A stretch of 64,000 bases of DNA. Origin: Ligustrum vulgare. Its lineage: Eukaryota > Streptophyta > Magnoliopsida > Lamiales > Oleaceae. Shown one piece after another: positions 33,065-45,649 of the stretch; within the stretch, counting starts at the first letter, position 1; every line of letters begins with the position of its first letter. The notes below the pieces were generated by a model that made no database searches, was not told where the DNA came from, and saw only the letters and a list, made by a program, of their open reading frames with translations. A program made the translations under genes and the position numbers. The stretch lies in contig OY743168.1 of the NCBI GenBank assembly GCA_963555705.1, forward strand, positions 99,279,925-99,343,924, written 5' to 3'.

Positions 33065-34079
33065 TTAGCATACAGGGTAATTCCTGGTAATGTATGCCTC
33101 TAGTAAAGTTGTAAAACTTTCATTAATCAGATGTCTATCAAATTTGTCGATGTATTCTTTCAAGATGGTTGATTTTTCCTTTCCTCCATTAGTGACAAGA
33201 GTCCATCCTTCATATTGACATATGCATTTGAATTTGTTTCTCATACAAATTTTTGACAATATTATAAAGGACTTTATTTCCTAACACCCTATTGGATCAG
33301 AACCACGATCTTATGATATTTGGTACATGTTTGATATTTTTTTCAACTTCAATTTGAAAATTTCTTGCAACATAACCAATTATAATGATATGTTCAGCAG
33401 GGTAGTAAACCCTTCCATCAACTTCTGGACTGATTGAATAAAAATTTAAGTAAATGGATTTTCATTGGGCAAAATTTGAAATTTCTCATTTTAGTTAATC
33501 ATCAAAATTTTCAATTTCTTTCAAATCTTTTCCATGATAGATTAGATATAGAAATTCATAATTCGCTGCCATTTTTGTCATGTTGGGATTACCTCCCTTG
33601 GTAACAATCAATTGTGGGTAAACATGATCTCCAGATGCAATGAAATAACAATCCCAAGCCTGAAGTTCATATATAATTTGGCAAAATTTTTTATATTCAT
33701 CTTCTCTTGATAAAAAAGGAGAATCATCATCCTCTTCGGTTTGGATTTTAATCACTTTTGTATGTTCATTCATGGCATTAATTGTCAATTTTTTCAAACT
33801 GACTTAATTTATAATCACCTTTTTTGGTCTTAGACTTGGTTAATCTCTTTTTATTTTTGGTCCATCACTAATTTTAGAAGATGTAACTATGTGTATTTTT
33901 AGTATATCATGTTTGGTATTTAACGATTCAAACTGAGATTCAATCTCAGTTATGTTATCGTTCAATTCCTTGGTATAATTATAATGAGAAATTGAGATAT
34001 CCATCAACTGCTTGAAACTTTCTGCAAGCTGCTCAATTCGAAGTTTTATATCTTCAGCTTTCTCAGTGAGGATGTTCAT
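33065..34079 (-). pseudogene. Pararetrovirus remnant downstream of RNase H
   Basis: Three minus-strand open pieces follow RNase H: 34079-33840 (79 residues, heptad-like and probably coiled coil), 33797-33495 (100 residues with VYPQLIVTKGGNPN and ANYEFLYLIYHGKDL) and 33259-33065 (64 residues with GWTLVTNGGKEKSTILKEYI). I infer one former gene, possibly the transactivator or viroplasmin-type frame that follows the polymerase in this family, but the sequence alone does not prove it. Confidence 0.5.
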
Positions 34080-34129
34080 TCACTCTTTGGCATTTATCAA
34101 GAATTTATTGATATCATCCATTTGCAAAT

Positions 34130-35220
34130 TCAATATTCCTGATTAAAAAATTAGCAAGATAATTATTGACACCCTTAATATGAATTATATCAAAATTATA
34201 AAATGTCAAATAGGTTTGCCATCTATGGAGCCTCCTATATTGAGGTTGTGGTAGTAATTTATTTTTGACTAATCTGCAACTTAAGAATTGTCAGTTTCAA
34301 CAATAAATTTTTTAGATAATAAAAATAATGAAAACTTTTTTATTCCTCTGATAATTGCTAACAATTCTTTCCATGGGTAGTATAATTTATCTCTACTTGG
34401 TTAAATGTTCCACTGGAATATCTACAAATTTCATTAAGATCTGTTTTTAATATTATTACCCAATACTTATCTAAGGCATTAGTATTAACTATTATATTAT
34501 TATTTTTTCATTTGGTAACCTTGATTTTGGTAAATTTTTACATTCTTCTTTGGGTGATTTAACAAATCTGTACGTTCAACACTACATCCTTTAGTATTTA
34601 TTTTTCTGAGTAAAATCTAGATTTTATGTCTCTTTTTTGAAAGATCTACAATAAATTCTTCTACATAATTCAAACATCCTAAGAACTTTTGTATTTATTC
34701 TTTTGATTCTAATTTATCTGAAATTTTTTCTTTTTTTTTAGATATATGAGTTTGTAAGTTTATTCATTTTTTATCTATTGATAATCCAATAAAGTTAATT
34801 TCTTATTTTTCTATTATAACTTTTTTTTAAAGAAGAATTCCTTATTTTTTGCATTTATTTATGAATTTCATTAAATGATTTCTATATTCTTCTTTATTAT
34901 TAAACCATATCAATATATCATCAACATAGACAGCTAAAAATTCATTAAAATTTCTAAATATGTTATCAATTTTTCTTTGATATATTTGTGGTGCATTTTT
35001 AAATCAAATGACATAAATATCCATTCATACTTTCCTTAGGTTGTATTAAATGTTGTATATTGATACTATCTTCTTCCCTTTTCACTTTCTAAAATCATGA
35101 TTTACAATTAAATTTAGAATAGTATTCTTTTCCTCTTACAAGGTTTATTAATACCTTTTTATTTGGGAAAATGTAGCCATAAGGGCTTAGATTAATAGTG
35201 AGTTTGAATTTCTTAGAATA
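34130..35220 (-). pseudogene. Pararetrovirus reverse transcriptase and RNase H, multiply frameshifted
   Basis: Reverse transcriptase copies the viral pregenomic RNA into DNA. Minus-strand blocks in several frames give FPNKKVLINLV and SKFNCKS (about 35170-35100), YEWIFMSF (about 35030), NIFRNFNEFLAVYVDDIL (active-site YVDD at 34911-34928), NKEEYRNHL, then the RNase H part YSSGTFNQVEINY with GKELLAIIRGIKKF (about 34420-34330) and HRWQTYLTFYNFDIIHIKG with NNYLANFL (about 34230-34150). Order and motifs fit caulimovirids rather than Ty3 or copia elements: there is no integrase after RNase H. Frameshifts and stops are numerous. Confidence 0.85.
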
Positions 35221-35224
35221 AACT

Positions 35225-36057
35225 TGAATGTCGAAGTACTCATTTAGTGGAGAGTCGTGCATTCGTAGATTGTTGAAATTGTCGGAAAAACACACCAAAC
35301 CTAGAGTGGAAAAAGAAAAGAGTGATTTGAGAGTACCTTCTAAAATTGCATCCCGGGAGAGGAAAGAAAAATATTTATTGGGGGATGAATATTACGAGTG
35401 GGAAAGGAAAGAATTGACTACTAATGGTGGGTTAGTTTTGACTTGAAACTTCTTTATTCATCAGTATTCTCGAAACTTAATTGATGATTGAAAGTGGTTA
35501 TACACACACACACACCGATCGAACATCGAATAAGATAAACTTATTTTTGGTAGCATTATTTGGAAAGATACTTTTGAATTGATTATACAATTTTACACTC
35601 ATGAGTAATTTGCAAGTTATCTGACATTGTTGATCTATATTGCATGTTCACTAGTAGATAATTTTGCTCGAGACGAGCAAAAGCTCAAGTTTGAGGGTGT
35701 GATAAGTGTGTTTTACACACTTATTTTGCTTTTAAATCGACAATTTAATTGACAAATTGAGCAAATTTCCACTTATAAATTGTGTTTATCTTGTACAATT
35801 AGGTACAATCTCAATTGGAAAGAAAATAGACAAGAATGGAGAGCAATTGAGCGAAAAGATGAGCAATTTTGATGTTGAAGGACTTAATTGAAAGAAATCA
35901 AAAGTTTGGGGACTCAATCGCAACATCTCAAAAAGTTGGAGGACTAGAGATGCACATATTTCAGGGGCATATTTGTAATAAATATCAAAATTCGAGGACT
36001 AAATTGAAAAAACAAGAAAACCAGAGACTTGATGTGCAATTTGTTTAAAGGAAAAAG

Positions 36058-36138
<81 letters not shown>

Positions 36139-37373
36139 GCAGGGTCAAAAGCCCATGCTTGTGATTAATGGGCGCTTGCTGAGCACCAATTAGTTTTCAA
36201 CAGATAATTAATCTGTAGTCCACGCGATTGCGTGGGCTATTTTCGGCCCAATTTCGATTTTAATTTTTAATTTTAATTATTTTAATTTTAATTTTCGGCC
36301 GAATTGTACGCGTTTTTGGGACTTTTTAGGTGTAATTTTTGGGAGTATTTATACTCTCATTTCTTAACAAAAAAAAAAACACACACACACAATTTTTCTT
36401 TACGAAACTTTAGCCTCTTCTCTCTTTTCTTCTTCTTTCTTTCATTTTCTTTTCTTGGTTTTTGCTTTACTTCGTAATTTAGTTTTGTTTTCATATTGCT
36501 AGTCTCCATTCAAGCTACGAAACAAAAAGTAGGTAAAGATTCAAAACATTGTTGAAGGAATTTTGGGGCAAAAATCAGGGGAAGTGATTTATTTCATTAT
36601 CTTGTATTTTTAATCTTTGATTTCTATATTTTGTGATGTATTTTTGTAAACCTCAACTTTTGTGCAATATTTATACAATGAGCTAGTTATTTTATGTTGT
36701 GATGATTGATGTAACTTAACTTAATTTAAGTAATTTTAATGTTTGTTTATTAATTTTTGAGCTTATTTCATGTATGTTTGTTATTGAGATTATTCCATAT
36801 GTTTGATTGATCACCAAATATATGTTTTGTGAAGTGTATGATAATCGAGAGATATTGTGCATTTTATACCAAATAACAAATGCTCTAGGTTCTTCTTAAG
36901 GATAGCGATATACATTAAACTCTAGATGATCCATTGAGTTATTTTCACAAAGAGTTAATACAATTGATTGAGTCTTAATCGACACATAGATATAGTGGGT
37001 TAAACTAATTGATTAGAGTTAATTTCACTCGAGAGAGGTAATTAGTTAAGCTAGGAAAATCGGGTCTAACATTGCAAATGAGTAATTTATTAATTTACAT
37101 ATGTTGAGAAATTACTTACGCAAGAGTTAAGTTAAATCATGAATCCCAATTATTTTATATTCCATTTTCCTTATTTTAATTTGGTTTAAAATTAGTTTCT
37201 TTAATTTAGAATTGTAAAAAATTCAACTTTTAATTGTGTGTTTCTTTTTATTGTTAGAATTAAATTAATTAAAGTTGTATAATCTAAAGTAAACATTCCT
37301 CGTGGGATCGACAATTCGGTCTCAAAAAGTCCACTTTATTACTTGTACGCGACCCGTGCGCTTGCGGTACACA
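35225..37373 (+). mobile_element. 3' part of a Ty3/gypsy (Athila/Tat-like) element inserted in the pararetrovirus
   Basis: On the plus strand, AAGCTCAAGTTTGAGGGTG (about 35681-35699) looks like a polypurine tract. It is followed at 35700 by an LTR beginning TGATAAGTGTGTTTTACACAC and ending near 37373 in CTTGCGGTACACA. An open frame upstream (35228-35446, lysine- and glutamate-rich) is not recognised. The left boundary is where viral reverse transcriptase similarity stops and is approximate. No 5' LTR is present. Confidence 0.7.
35700..37373 (+). repeat. LTR of the inserted element, with palindrome and (AT)n
   Basis: About 1.67 kb. Its TGATAAGTGTGTTTTA start and CTTGCGG end relate it to the LTRs at 42327-43443 and 44135-45644. 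It contains the inverted pair CCACGC/GCGTGG (36220-36235) and an uninterrupted (AT)n of 75 bases at 36061-36135. Confidence 0.75.
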
Positions 37374-37383
37374 CTGTTTTGAT

Positions 37384-37660
37384 CGAATAATTATCATGTA
37401 ATTTTTTTGTTTGTAATATTGAAATTGTTGTATAAAATCATTTCCTAATAATATATCACATTCGAATTCGTTGTATCTATATATCTTATTCAAAACTATT
37501 TGTTTACTTCCAAGTATTATATCGATTTTATCAGCACTGTTAATTATTTGAGTACTTTCTCTTGTAGCTCCTGTTATTTTTATCTTTTCATTAGTATTCC
37601 ATGATTTTATTAAGAAACTTTTAAATATTGTTATATCACTTCCATGATTTTCTAATTGAT
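37384..37660 (-). pseudogene. Pararetrovirus protease remnant
   Basis: The minus strand reads GSDITIFKSFLIKSWN, KIKITGAT, ADKIDIILGSKQIVLN and YNEFECDILLGNDFIQQF, open from 37660 to about 37384. The DILLGNDF strand is typical of the C-terminal half of retropepsin-like aspartic proteases of caulimovirids. The catalytic D-S/T-G part was not located and would be expected at the junction with the insertion at 37661-43443. Confidence 0.65.
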
Positions 37661-40170
37661 CCCTGTAGCGAGCTTTAGGTCGATGACTCCCAAGCCAGAT
37701 GGCTTTAGGGCACCAGGTTTGAAAGATCCCTCGGACTTACTTACTCAAGTCAAAAACATATTTGAAGAGCAGAATAAGACCTTTAGCATTTTTCTGTTTT
37801 TATGTTGGAAATGGTTTATACCAGTTGACCAAACTGCAGTGACTCAAGTGCAAAACCAAGAACCACAGACCTCCAACCCATCAATACATACAAATTCCAA
37901 CCATTCTACCCCCAAACTTGCCTTTTAGCATGATTGGTTCTAATTTAGAGATGAGATGTCTAATGATCTAAGTTCGGGGATTTTCAAGTATTTCCTAAGT
38001 TCAAATTGCATAAACTTTGCGTCACATGTATTAAACAAATCCCCACGCAAGTAATAATCTAACATTGGCTACGTGCGCAATGAATATGGAATCTAGCAAA
38101 ACATAACTAGTTCAAAATAAGTTCATGCTTTCATGTTTGTCCAATATTCAAGCCTAAGCACAAATTGATTCATACTATTTCCTAGGCAATAAACATGTCA
38201 ACAAAGTTTTCAATTTTTTTTTGTCACAATAGAAATAAAATGAGAACATTCAATGACTATGGAAGCAATTGATATGAATGAAATTCTCCACTCCCAAACT
38301 AGAAAGAAACATTGTCCTCAATGTTTGTCAAACAGATTTAAAAATGTTAAAAGTAGACAAAGGAGAGAAAACGAGAACTTCCCAGGTGAAATGGAGATGC
38401 TTTGTTGCCTTGATGCTTCAATTTGAAATGATGTTGGATGAATTTTACCCTATTCTTGCTTTGCCCAACTTGATTGGATGTGTCTTGATTGATGTTTACC
38501 TTACAAATAAGAGATAAGTAACATTAGAAGTCATAAACATCAATTAGAAATAATGGAAGTTCGGTACCACACCCCCAAACTAAAGTTAAAGCAAAATTTT
38601 GAAATTTCAAAATTGGTCGACCACGCACATTCAAGCCTTGACATCGCCTAGAAAAACATAAATTTTCCGGATCCATCTTTTGATACGTTAAAGTTCACAG
38701 CATGATCGACAATATATTAAAAATTCAGCACATTTGAAGATCATTAAGGTCATGAAAAGTTATGGAGAAGTAGGTGACGTGAGTGAATTTTCAGGTGCAA
38801 TGGCCTGCAGTGGCCTTCCAATGGGGCATGCCATGGTGCTAAATTTGTTTTCATGAGTTTCTTGTAATGAAGTGAACTAATTCATAAACTAAACACACAT
38901 AATCAATGATGAACATGTCATGAAGGTAAATGCTTGAAAGATTTTCTAAAATAAGAACAAAAATCTCATTGTGGCATTTCATCAAGCACTTAGTGTGTAT
39001 TGTGGAAATTCAAGAATATGCATGGAATTGGAAACTTTGATTCACCCAAAATTTTCATCTTATTTAGCACCATTCACAACTCCAATGACTACCCTAAGCC
39101 CATTCTCCAATTCTCTTTAATTCAAAAATCACAAGATCATAAGAAGGTTCACAATTTGGCATACTTTTTGGAAGAGAAAAGGAATTCATACATTTGATTA
39201 ATTTGGATGTGAAAATAGCAATGAATTTGGTGCAATGAAGTGTTGATGACATGCATGATAGATGAAAGATCACTTTTGGAGTGATTTTGGGGAGAGTGAA
39301 CGAATTTGTGTTGTTTAAAATTGAAAAAATTTAAGTGAAGCACTTAAACTGCCGATTTTTGGTACCAGAATAGCCACGCGATCGCCTGGCTGGAGTGCCA
39401 GTGATTGCGTGGTTCAAGGTTTTAAAACCTGTTGATTTTTAAATGCAAACTCGTGATCGCTAGAGCCTATAGCCCTGCGATCGTGTAGTTTTCGGAAGTA
39501 ATGAAAAAATTTCCTATTTTTTATTTAAATCATTTTTTTGCCCCCCAAATTACTTCATGATCTATGGAATGATTTTTCAACATTAACTTCATGATCCAAA
39601 CTAGTGTGTGTGTGAGTTGGGATGACAATTAAGAACCTAGTCTAATGAAAACATACAAAATAAAAAAAAACATACCAAAATATGCAATAATAAACTAATA
39701 TGCAAAAGTGTTCTTAACATGAAACATGCAAAACATTCAAACAAATTTCCTACCATGCATATATCTAAAATTTTAATAATAAAAGGTTGCCTCCCAACAA
39801 GCACTCCGTTTATAGTCTCGAGCCCGACTTTTGCACATTCAAATCATGGAGGCATAAATGATCATCTTGAAGCTTTGCATTGCTTGCAATTCCCTGCCTT
39901 GCATATCTCCATCCGTTTTCTCACTTTCTTGAATTCCAAAGCCTATCTTTTTATTGTTTGTTGAGGGATCTTCGGCTTTTCTTCATTTTTGTCTCTTCTT
40001 TCATCTTTTACCTTCACAAACTCATATTTTTTGATTGGAAACTCTTCCAACTTAATCCTTTGCTTCATCTTCACTTCTGGTTTCTGGACCACCCCCTCCA
40101 CCTTGAAGCAACTTTCTTTTAGAATATCAAGCTCTTGCCTTAACTTGATGCTGAAAGTGACTTGCTCCTT

Positions 40171-42203
40171 CTAGACCCTGAAGATGATTTCGCCTTTTTC
40201 GATGTCTATGAGCCCTAGTCCCGTAGCAAGAAATGGTCTTCCAAATATCAGGGGCATCTGAGAGTCCTCTTCCATATCAAGGATCACAAAGTCAACTGGA
40301 AAGAAGAACTTGTCCACTTTCATAATCACGTTCTCCACTATCCCATATGGATACTGTATAGACCTGTTGGCAAGCTTCAATGAGATATCTGTTTGTTTAG
40401 GGTCCCCCAAACCTAATTGGATAATGGCATTGCATTCCGCACTAAGAGCTACTGTCTCAAAATCAACCAATTATCTTTTGTTTGACAGTATCTCCTTCAT
40501 AAACTTCAAGTAGAGGGGCATTTGGGCTAAAGTTTTGGCAAAAGGGATGTTTATATGTAATTTCTTGAAAATCTCCAAAAATTTTCCAAATTGTTGCTCC
40601 AGATTTTGCTTTCTCAGTCTTTGTGGATAGGGAACTGGAGGTACATATGCCTTGACTAAAGGTCGAACTCGAACTTCTTCTTCCACTTTTTCTTGAGTTT
40701 CTGAAGTTGACCCCTGTTCCTTTTCACTTTTCTGCTCTTCCACCACATTTTTCTTCTAGTTCTTCTGCTTTTCATATTCCTCTACAGTCACTTCTGATAG
40801 CTGAACCCCGCTCCTTGTTGTTATTGCATTAACATGCTCACGAGGGTTTGTTTCAGAATTACTAGGTAACTGTCCTGGCTGTCTTGTTGAACTGCTAGCT
40901 GCCAGCTCTCCGACCCGTTTCTTCAATTTTTTTTATTTCGGGGAGCTTCATTCATTAATTCTCCATTCTGACTCTTGACCAGTTGGATTAACACTTCTAT
41001 GTTCTCGGATATGTTTTTCTGAGATTGTTTCTGTTGCTGAAATCCAGGTGGGCGCTGAACAGTCTGATTGTTAGACCAAGAGAATTTTGGGTGATTCTTC
41101 CATTCTGGGTTGTATGTTTGTGAATATGGACCACCCTGCTGTTTGTTTCCCACGAAGTTGACCTGCTCTGAATTTGATTGATTTTGCTGTAATGGGCAGA
41201 AATTTACAGCGTGATTCTCAAAGCAAAAATCACACAAAACCGTTTGTACTGAATTCACTGGCTGGGCACCCATACTGTCGATTTTCTTTGTTAAATCATC
41301 GAGCTTAGCACTTAAAGCTGTAATCTTACTAACTGCAACAATTCCCCCAGACTTTGGTGTAGATCTATCTGAGTACCACTGGTAACTGTTCGCAGCCATC
41401 TTCTCAAAAATTTCAGATGCTTCTTCATATGTCATATCCATTACTGATCCTCCAGCTGCTGAGTCGGCGTGCTTCTTGTTTTCATTTGTCAGCCCATTGT
41501 AAAATGTCTGAACTAATATCCAATCAGCGATTCCATGGTTAGGACACTGTCTAATGAGTTCGTTGAATCTTTCTCAAGCTTCAAAAATGTACTCCCCTGA
41601 CTGTTGACTGAATGACAAGATCTCACGCCTTAGCTTTGACATGCGGCCAGGTGGCAAAAATTTATCCACAAATTTCTGGCTCATGACTTCAAAAGTGGTG
41701 ATTGTGTGTAGGGGCAAAGAGTAAAACCAGAATTTTTCTTTATCCGCCAAAGAGAACGAGAATAGCTTTAATTTCACGGCGTTTTTTGAAACTCCATTCA
41801 TGCGTTGCATATCACATAGTTCCAAAAATGTACGATGATGCGCATGAGGATCTTGAGATGGCAATTCATGAAAAACACATGAGTTTTGAATTAATGAGAT
41901 CAAAGAGGTTTTGATCTCAAAATTGTTGGCTCGTATTGCAGGTGGCACTATGCACGTTCCAATGTTCCCCACAGGAGGGACCATGTAGTCTCTCAAAACG
42001 CGTCTTCCTTGATTTTGTTGTTGTCCATTCACAGCTGCTGGCAGATTTTGTTGATTTCCTTGATTATCCTGAATTCTGTCATCTGCCATGGCTAAGTATG
42101 TTTGTTGATTCGCTTCCAACTGTTGTCTACGCCTCTGTCGAAAGGTGCGTTCAATCTCTGTATTAAAAGGAAACAAATCAAATGACATAGTCCTTCTTAA
42201 CAT
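40171..42203 (-). pseudogene. Ty3/gypsy gag and protease, several stops
   Basis: Gag packages the element RNA. The frame from 42203 shows RRVLRDYMVPP, ANNFEIKTSLISLIQ, LFSFSLADKEKFWFYSLP and FLPPGRMSKLRREILSF, the typical Ty3 gag core, up to a TGA at 41571-41573 standing where a conserved tryptophan (TGG) is expected. It resumes as ERFNELIRQCPNHGI and runs on through 41441-40923 with a knuckle C-x2-C-x3-H-x4-C (CDFCFENHAVNFC). Further on, a frameshift in an A-run near 40930 and stops near 40757 and 40470 break it. The retropepsin part (40470-40171) contains NAIIQLGLGDP, YPYGIVENVIMKVDKF and PLIFGRPFLATG. Confidence 0.88.
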
Positions 42204-42302
42204 AAAATAAAGTAAACAAAAATAAAACTAAAAAAAATAAAAATAAGCAAAATAACGTTCAAAGTAAAATAAGAACTAATGGGTATCGATATTAATTAAC
42301 AA

Positions 42303-42320
42303 TCTCCGGAAATGGCGCCA
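42303..42320 (-). other. Primer-binding site of the Athila-like element
   Basis: On the minus strand TGGCGCCATTTCCGGAGA lies six bases after the LTR end. It resembles the tRNA-Asp-type site of Athila and Tat elements. Confidence 0.75.
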
Positions 42321-42326
42321 AAAACT

Positions 42327-43443
42327 TGTTCATTGATATCTCGTGATGCGAAATATCCCCGCAAGTGTACGGGTCGTGAGAAGTAATAAAGTGGACCTTA
42401 GAGTCCGGATTATAGTCCCATGGAGACTGCTATTAATTACCGAGATATGTTAGTTCTAAACCTTATTTGAACGAACAAAATAATTTGAGATTTTGAACTA
42501 AAACTAAGAAAATAATTAAAGAATTAAATTGTAAAATTTGTTTTGTGTTAAAAAATGATTGTAAAGTAGTTGGGATTCACAATTTCACCTAACCAATTAA
42601 ATCAATTCCAATTCCAGTTTTATTTCCTAAATATGCATTCGGTCGAATTCACTAATGTATATTGAAATTCTTATTTTGGCTTGAATATTTAAATTTTTCT
42701 GTCAAGCCTGCTATGATTCGTATTATCGGGGTTCTGGATCACATCAAATTATCTTTAATTCACGCCCCTTTGCGATGCTTCATCCTCCAAGAATTTGATG
42801 TTGAATTCTCTATTGTGTCTTGTCCTATAGAGAGGCAAAGGTTCAGATCTCGTGCCTTATGTATTGTATATATAGGTTTTGGAGAAACCTAGGTCAAGAA
42901 GAAAGAATTCTGTTGAAAATCGCGAGAAAAATCCCACAGTCGACCCAGCCGAATAAGCGCGCGATCGCGTGGAATTCGTTAAAACTCTCGGGTTACTATT
43001 TGGTATCTTCGTGCAATCGCGTGGTATATATCCAGCGATCGCGATTTCCATCCTTTCTCGGCTGTGTAAATTGGTCCCTGACTTTTAATTGAACCTTCAA
43101 TTCTCAACTTTCAATTGTTGCGATTTAGTCCCAAAACTTTATATTCTTCTTGATTTGCATGTTTAAACTCTCAAATCCTTCAATTCGTTCCTCCAACCTT
43201 TGGTTTCTTCTCTTTGACACCATGTAGGTTTTTCGGTTGTTATCACATATATCTCACTTGCTCAATTAAGCTCCAATTAACATCTGAATGTGCATTTTTC
43301 TCATTAATTGCTTCATTCTTCATCTTTTGAGATATTTTCTAAAAAGTAAACAAATTTACACAAATTAAATATCATATATTCTAAAACGACAATAATATAA
43401 TCTAATTTAGACATATAAATAAGTGTATAAAATACACGTATCA
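42327..43443 (-). repeat. 5' LTR of the Athila-like element (1117 bp)
   Basis: On the plus strand it begins TGTTCATTGATATC and ends ACACGTATCA. It carries three GCGATCGC-like motifs (42957-42972, 43011-43024, 43035-43044). Confidence 0.82.
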
Positions 43444-44129
43444 AACTTATTATTATCAAAAGTTACTTTTAATCCATAACCATCTATTCCTTCATATTCT
43501 TGTATATCTATATTCTTGTTTTCTATTTCTTCTATTTTTCTATTCTGATTCTTATTCATTGCTTTCTGAATCTGTTTAACTTATATAGACTTCTTGATCA
43601 TAATATTCTTCAATGTTAGATATTTCGCTTAGTTCACTTTCTATTTCTAGATATGTTTTTTGTAATATTTTAACTTTCTTATTGTTATAATCAGGGCTTA
43701 TATGATCTATCTCTCTACAATTTCAACATTTGTATTGACTTTTATCTTTCTTATAAGGTTTATTTTTCTATTTTTTATTTGAGTTATATCTTTTTTGTAA
43801 TATCTTCTCTTATGTTTTATATATATTTTCTTAAAATTTTTGAATTTTTTGAACTTTTTATTTCTATATTTTATTTTTGTTTTTCTTCTTTCAGGGTTAC
43901 ATTCCCGTTTGATAGGTTTTTCCATATCTTCATAACATGTTCTAGTTAATTTTCTTGATTTCTTTAATAATTTTCTTTGTTGACATATATATGCTGACCT
44001 TTTAAATAGAAATTTTATCCTTGATCCTAATGATCTACGGATTCTAGGGTTATCTATAGCAAATATTTCAAATTCTATCTTAAAATATATTTCACATGAA
44101 CCTGGTAATTTATTATAATACATATCTTG
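43444..44129 (-). pseudogene. Pararetrovirus capsid C-terminus and start of polymerase region
   Basis: From 44129 the minus strand is open to 43707. It reads YYNKLPGSCEIYFKIEF, then SLGSRIKFLF and a very basic stretch (KKFKKFKNFKKIYIKHKRRYY). In another frame near 43730-43680 this is followed by KC-x-NCREIDHISPDYN, a degenerate zinc knuckle with Asp in place of the last Cys, then an acidic tail (LEIESELSEISNIEEYYDQE). Basic region plus knuckle is the usual end of a caulimovirid capsid protein, which binds the genome. Upstream it continues at 45650 beyond a solo LTR. Confidence 0.7.
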
Positions 44130-44134
44130 GTATA

Positions 44135-45644
44135 TGTTCACTAAAATAACACCGCAAGTGTACGGGTCATGACAAGTAATATAATGAACTTTTTAAGTTC
44201 GAGTTATCGTTCCTAAGAGAATTTGGATTAATTACCAATGCTATTTTAATTTTCACTTTATTTGAAATACAAATAATCGAAGTTATGATGATTTTAAGGA
44301 GTAAACTAAAATCACTAAACAAAGAATAAAAGCGTGTTTTTAAATCAATTGATGTAAAGTTGGGACTTCACAATTTCACGTAGTCAATACCTTTAATCTC
44401 ACCACTCAAGTTTTAATCTCCTAATGTGATCGATCGAGCTCACTTATGCACATGAAATTTCCTTATCGGGTTTAAATCAACGCTACCTAATTAGTCAACC
44501 GTGTTAACGAACAGCTGGTTGTAATGATTAGGTGCATGGAATACAATAACTTACATAAGATCGCAATAACAACGAACGCATATCTCTATCGCTCATTCAA
44601 TTATCGGATTTTATTCCTAGATCTAGATCATTAGCTCACCTCTCGAATTATGAAAACGATCTAATTAATCAATGAATTAGCGGCCAGTCAATTAACGTAT
44701 TTAATACAAAACAAAACCATACACATACAATCAAACCGTAAAACTTGAGTAATGAAATTAAAGGCATAAGACTACGCTACATCGTTTGATCCCAACAAAT
44801 AGTTTAGTTACTCATAATGACAACAATTAAAACGCATTAATAAACTATACTAGACATCATAAGTAAATTCAAGAGAAAAGTAAAAGAACTCTTGCACCGA
44901 GAAGTATCTTTCACGAATTTATCTTCGAATTTCATTGCCTTCGCCTCCAATTGAGCCCCCAAAAACTCCAAACTTTTACGGTGAATTGTGCCTCTAGAAT
45001 ATGTGTGCCAAGGTCCTTTTCTCATGCACGATGAGTCCCTTTTATAGATTTTCCGAGAAACCTAGGCTAAACCACGCTAAAATTCTCGCATGGGCTTTTC
45101 TCTCATTGGGTTGGATAACTACACGGCCGCGCAGGCTAACTTGTGGTGGTTGCGCAGTAAACTGGAAACAAGTTCTGTTAATTTGAAGATTTTAGCGCGG
45201 CCACCAAATTGAAAACCCGTGGCCGTGAAGTACAATTCTTCGCATGCAATTTCCATCTTTCTAGTACGTTTAAGTTGGCCCCTAAACTTTATTTGCACAT
45301 GAGTCATTCATCTTCTGATTGAGGCAATTAAGTCCCTAAACTTTTCAAACACTTCAATTCTTATTCCAAACTTCAATCCATCTTCAATTAAGCTCCCGAA
45401 CTTGATTTCTCCCATTTAAATCTCTTTGGACATCCCGGGTGACGACATAATCATCTATTTTGCTCCTTTAAGCTTCAAATGATATCCAATGCCCACTTTT
45501 CCACTTTAGTGCTTCATTCCAATGACTTTGGAAAAATTCCTAAAATGTAAATAAATATAAAGTAATTATGTAGCAATTATTCAAGAATGACAATAATAAT
45601 ATCTAATTTAGATATATAAATAAGTGTATAAAATGCATTTATCA
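44135..45644 (-). mobile_element. Solo LTR (1510 bp) in the pararetrovirus capsid region
   Basis: On the plus strand it begins TGTTCACTAAAATAACACC and ends AAATGCATTTATCA, flanked by a perfect GTATA duplication (44130-44134 and 45645-45649). It is related to the LTRs at 35700 and 42327. It contains CGGCCGCG-like and GCGCGGCC-like motifs (45122-45230). No internal region remains, so the element was probably lost by LTR recombination. Confidence 0.9.
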
Positions 45645-45649
45645 GTATA

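Larger units (their letters stand above)
37661..43443 (-). mobile_element. Athila/Tat-like Ty3/gypsy element, pol and 3' LTR missing
   Basis: Minus polarity: LTR 43443-42327, primer-binding site 42320-42303, then broken gag and protease (42203-40171). A GTTGGGAGGCAACC motif (39779-39800 region) and a TTTAGTTTGGGGGTG motif (near 38565) follow, both of which I know from Athila-type elements downstream of pol. Reverse transcriptase, RNase H and integrase are absent, and no 3' LTR is visible where the sequence meets viral protease at about 37660. AACTT follows the LTR at 43444, but its partner is lost. Around 39375-39490 are four GCGATCGC-like palindromes also seen in its LTR. Confidence 0.75.

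Noticed and set aside
33285..33305. TTGGATCAGAACC resembling a tRNA-Met primer-binding site for the pararetrovirus
   Set aside because: It is on the plus strand while the virus reads on the minus strand, and it differs from TGGTATCAGAGC at several positions.
41702..42166. Plus-strand open frames opposite gag
   Set aside because: They are shadows of the Ty3/gypsy gag on the minus strand.
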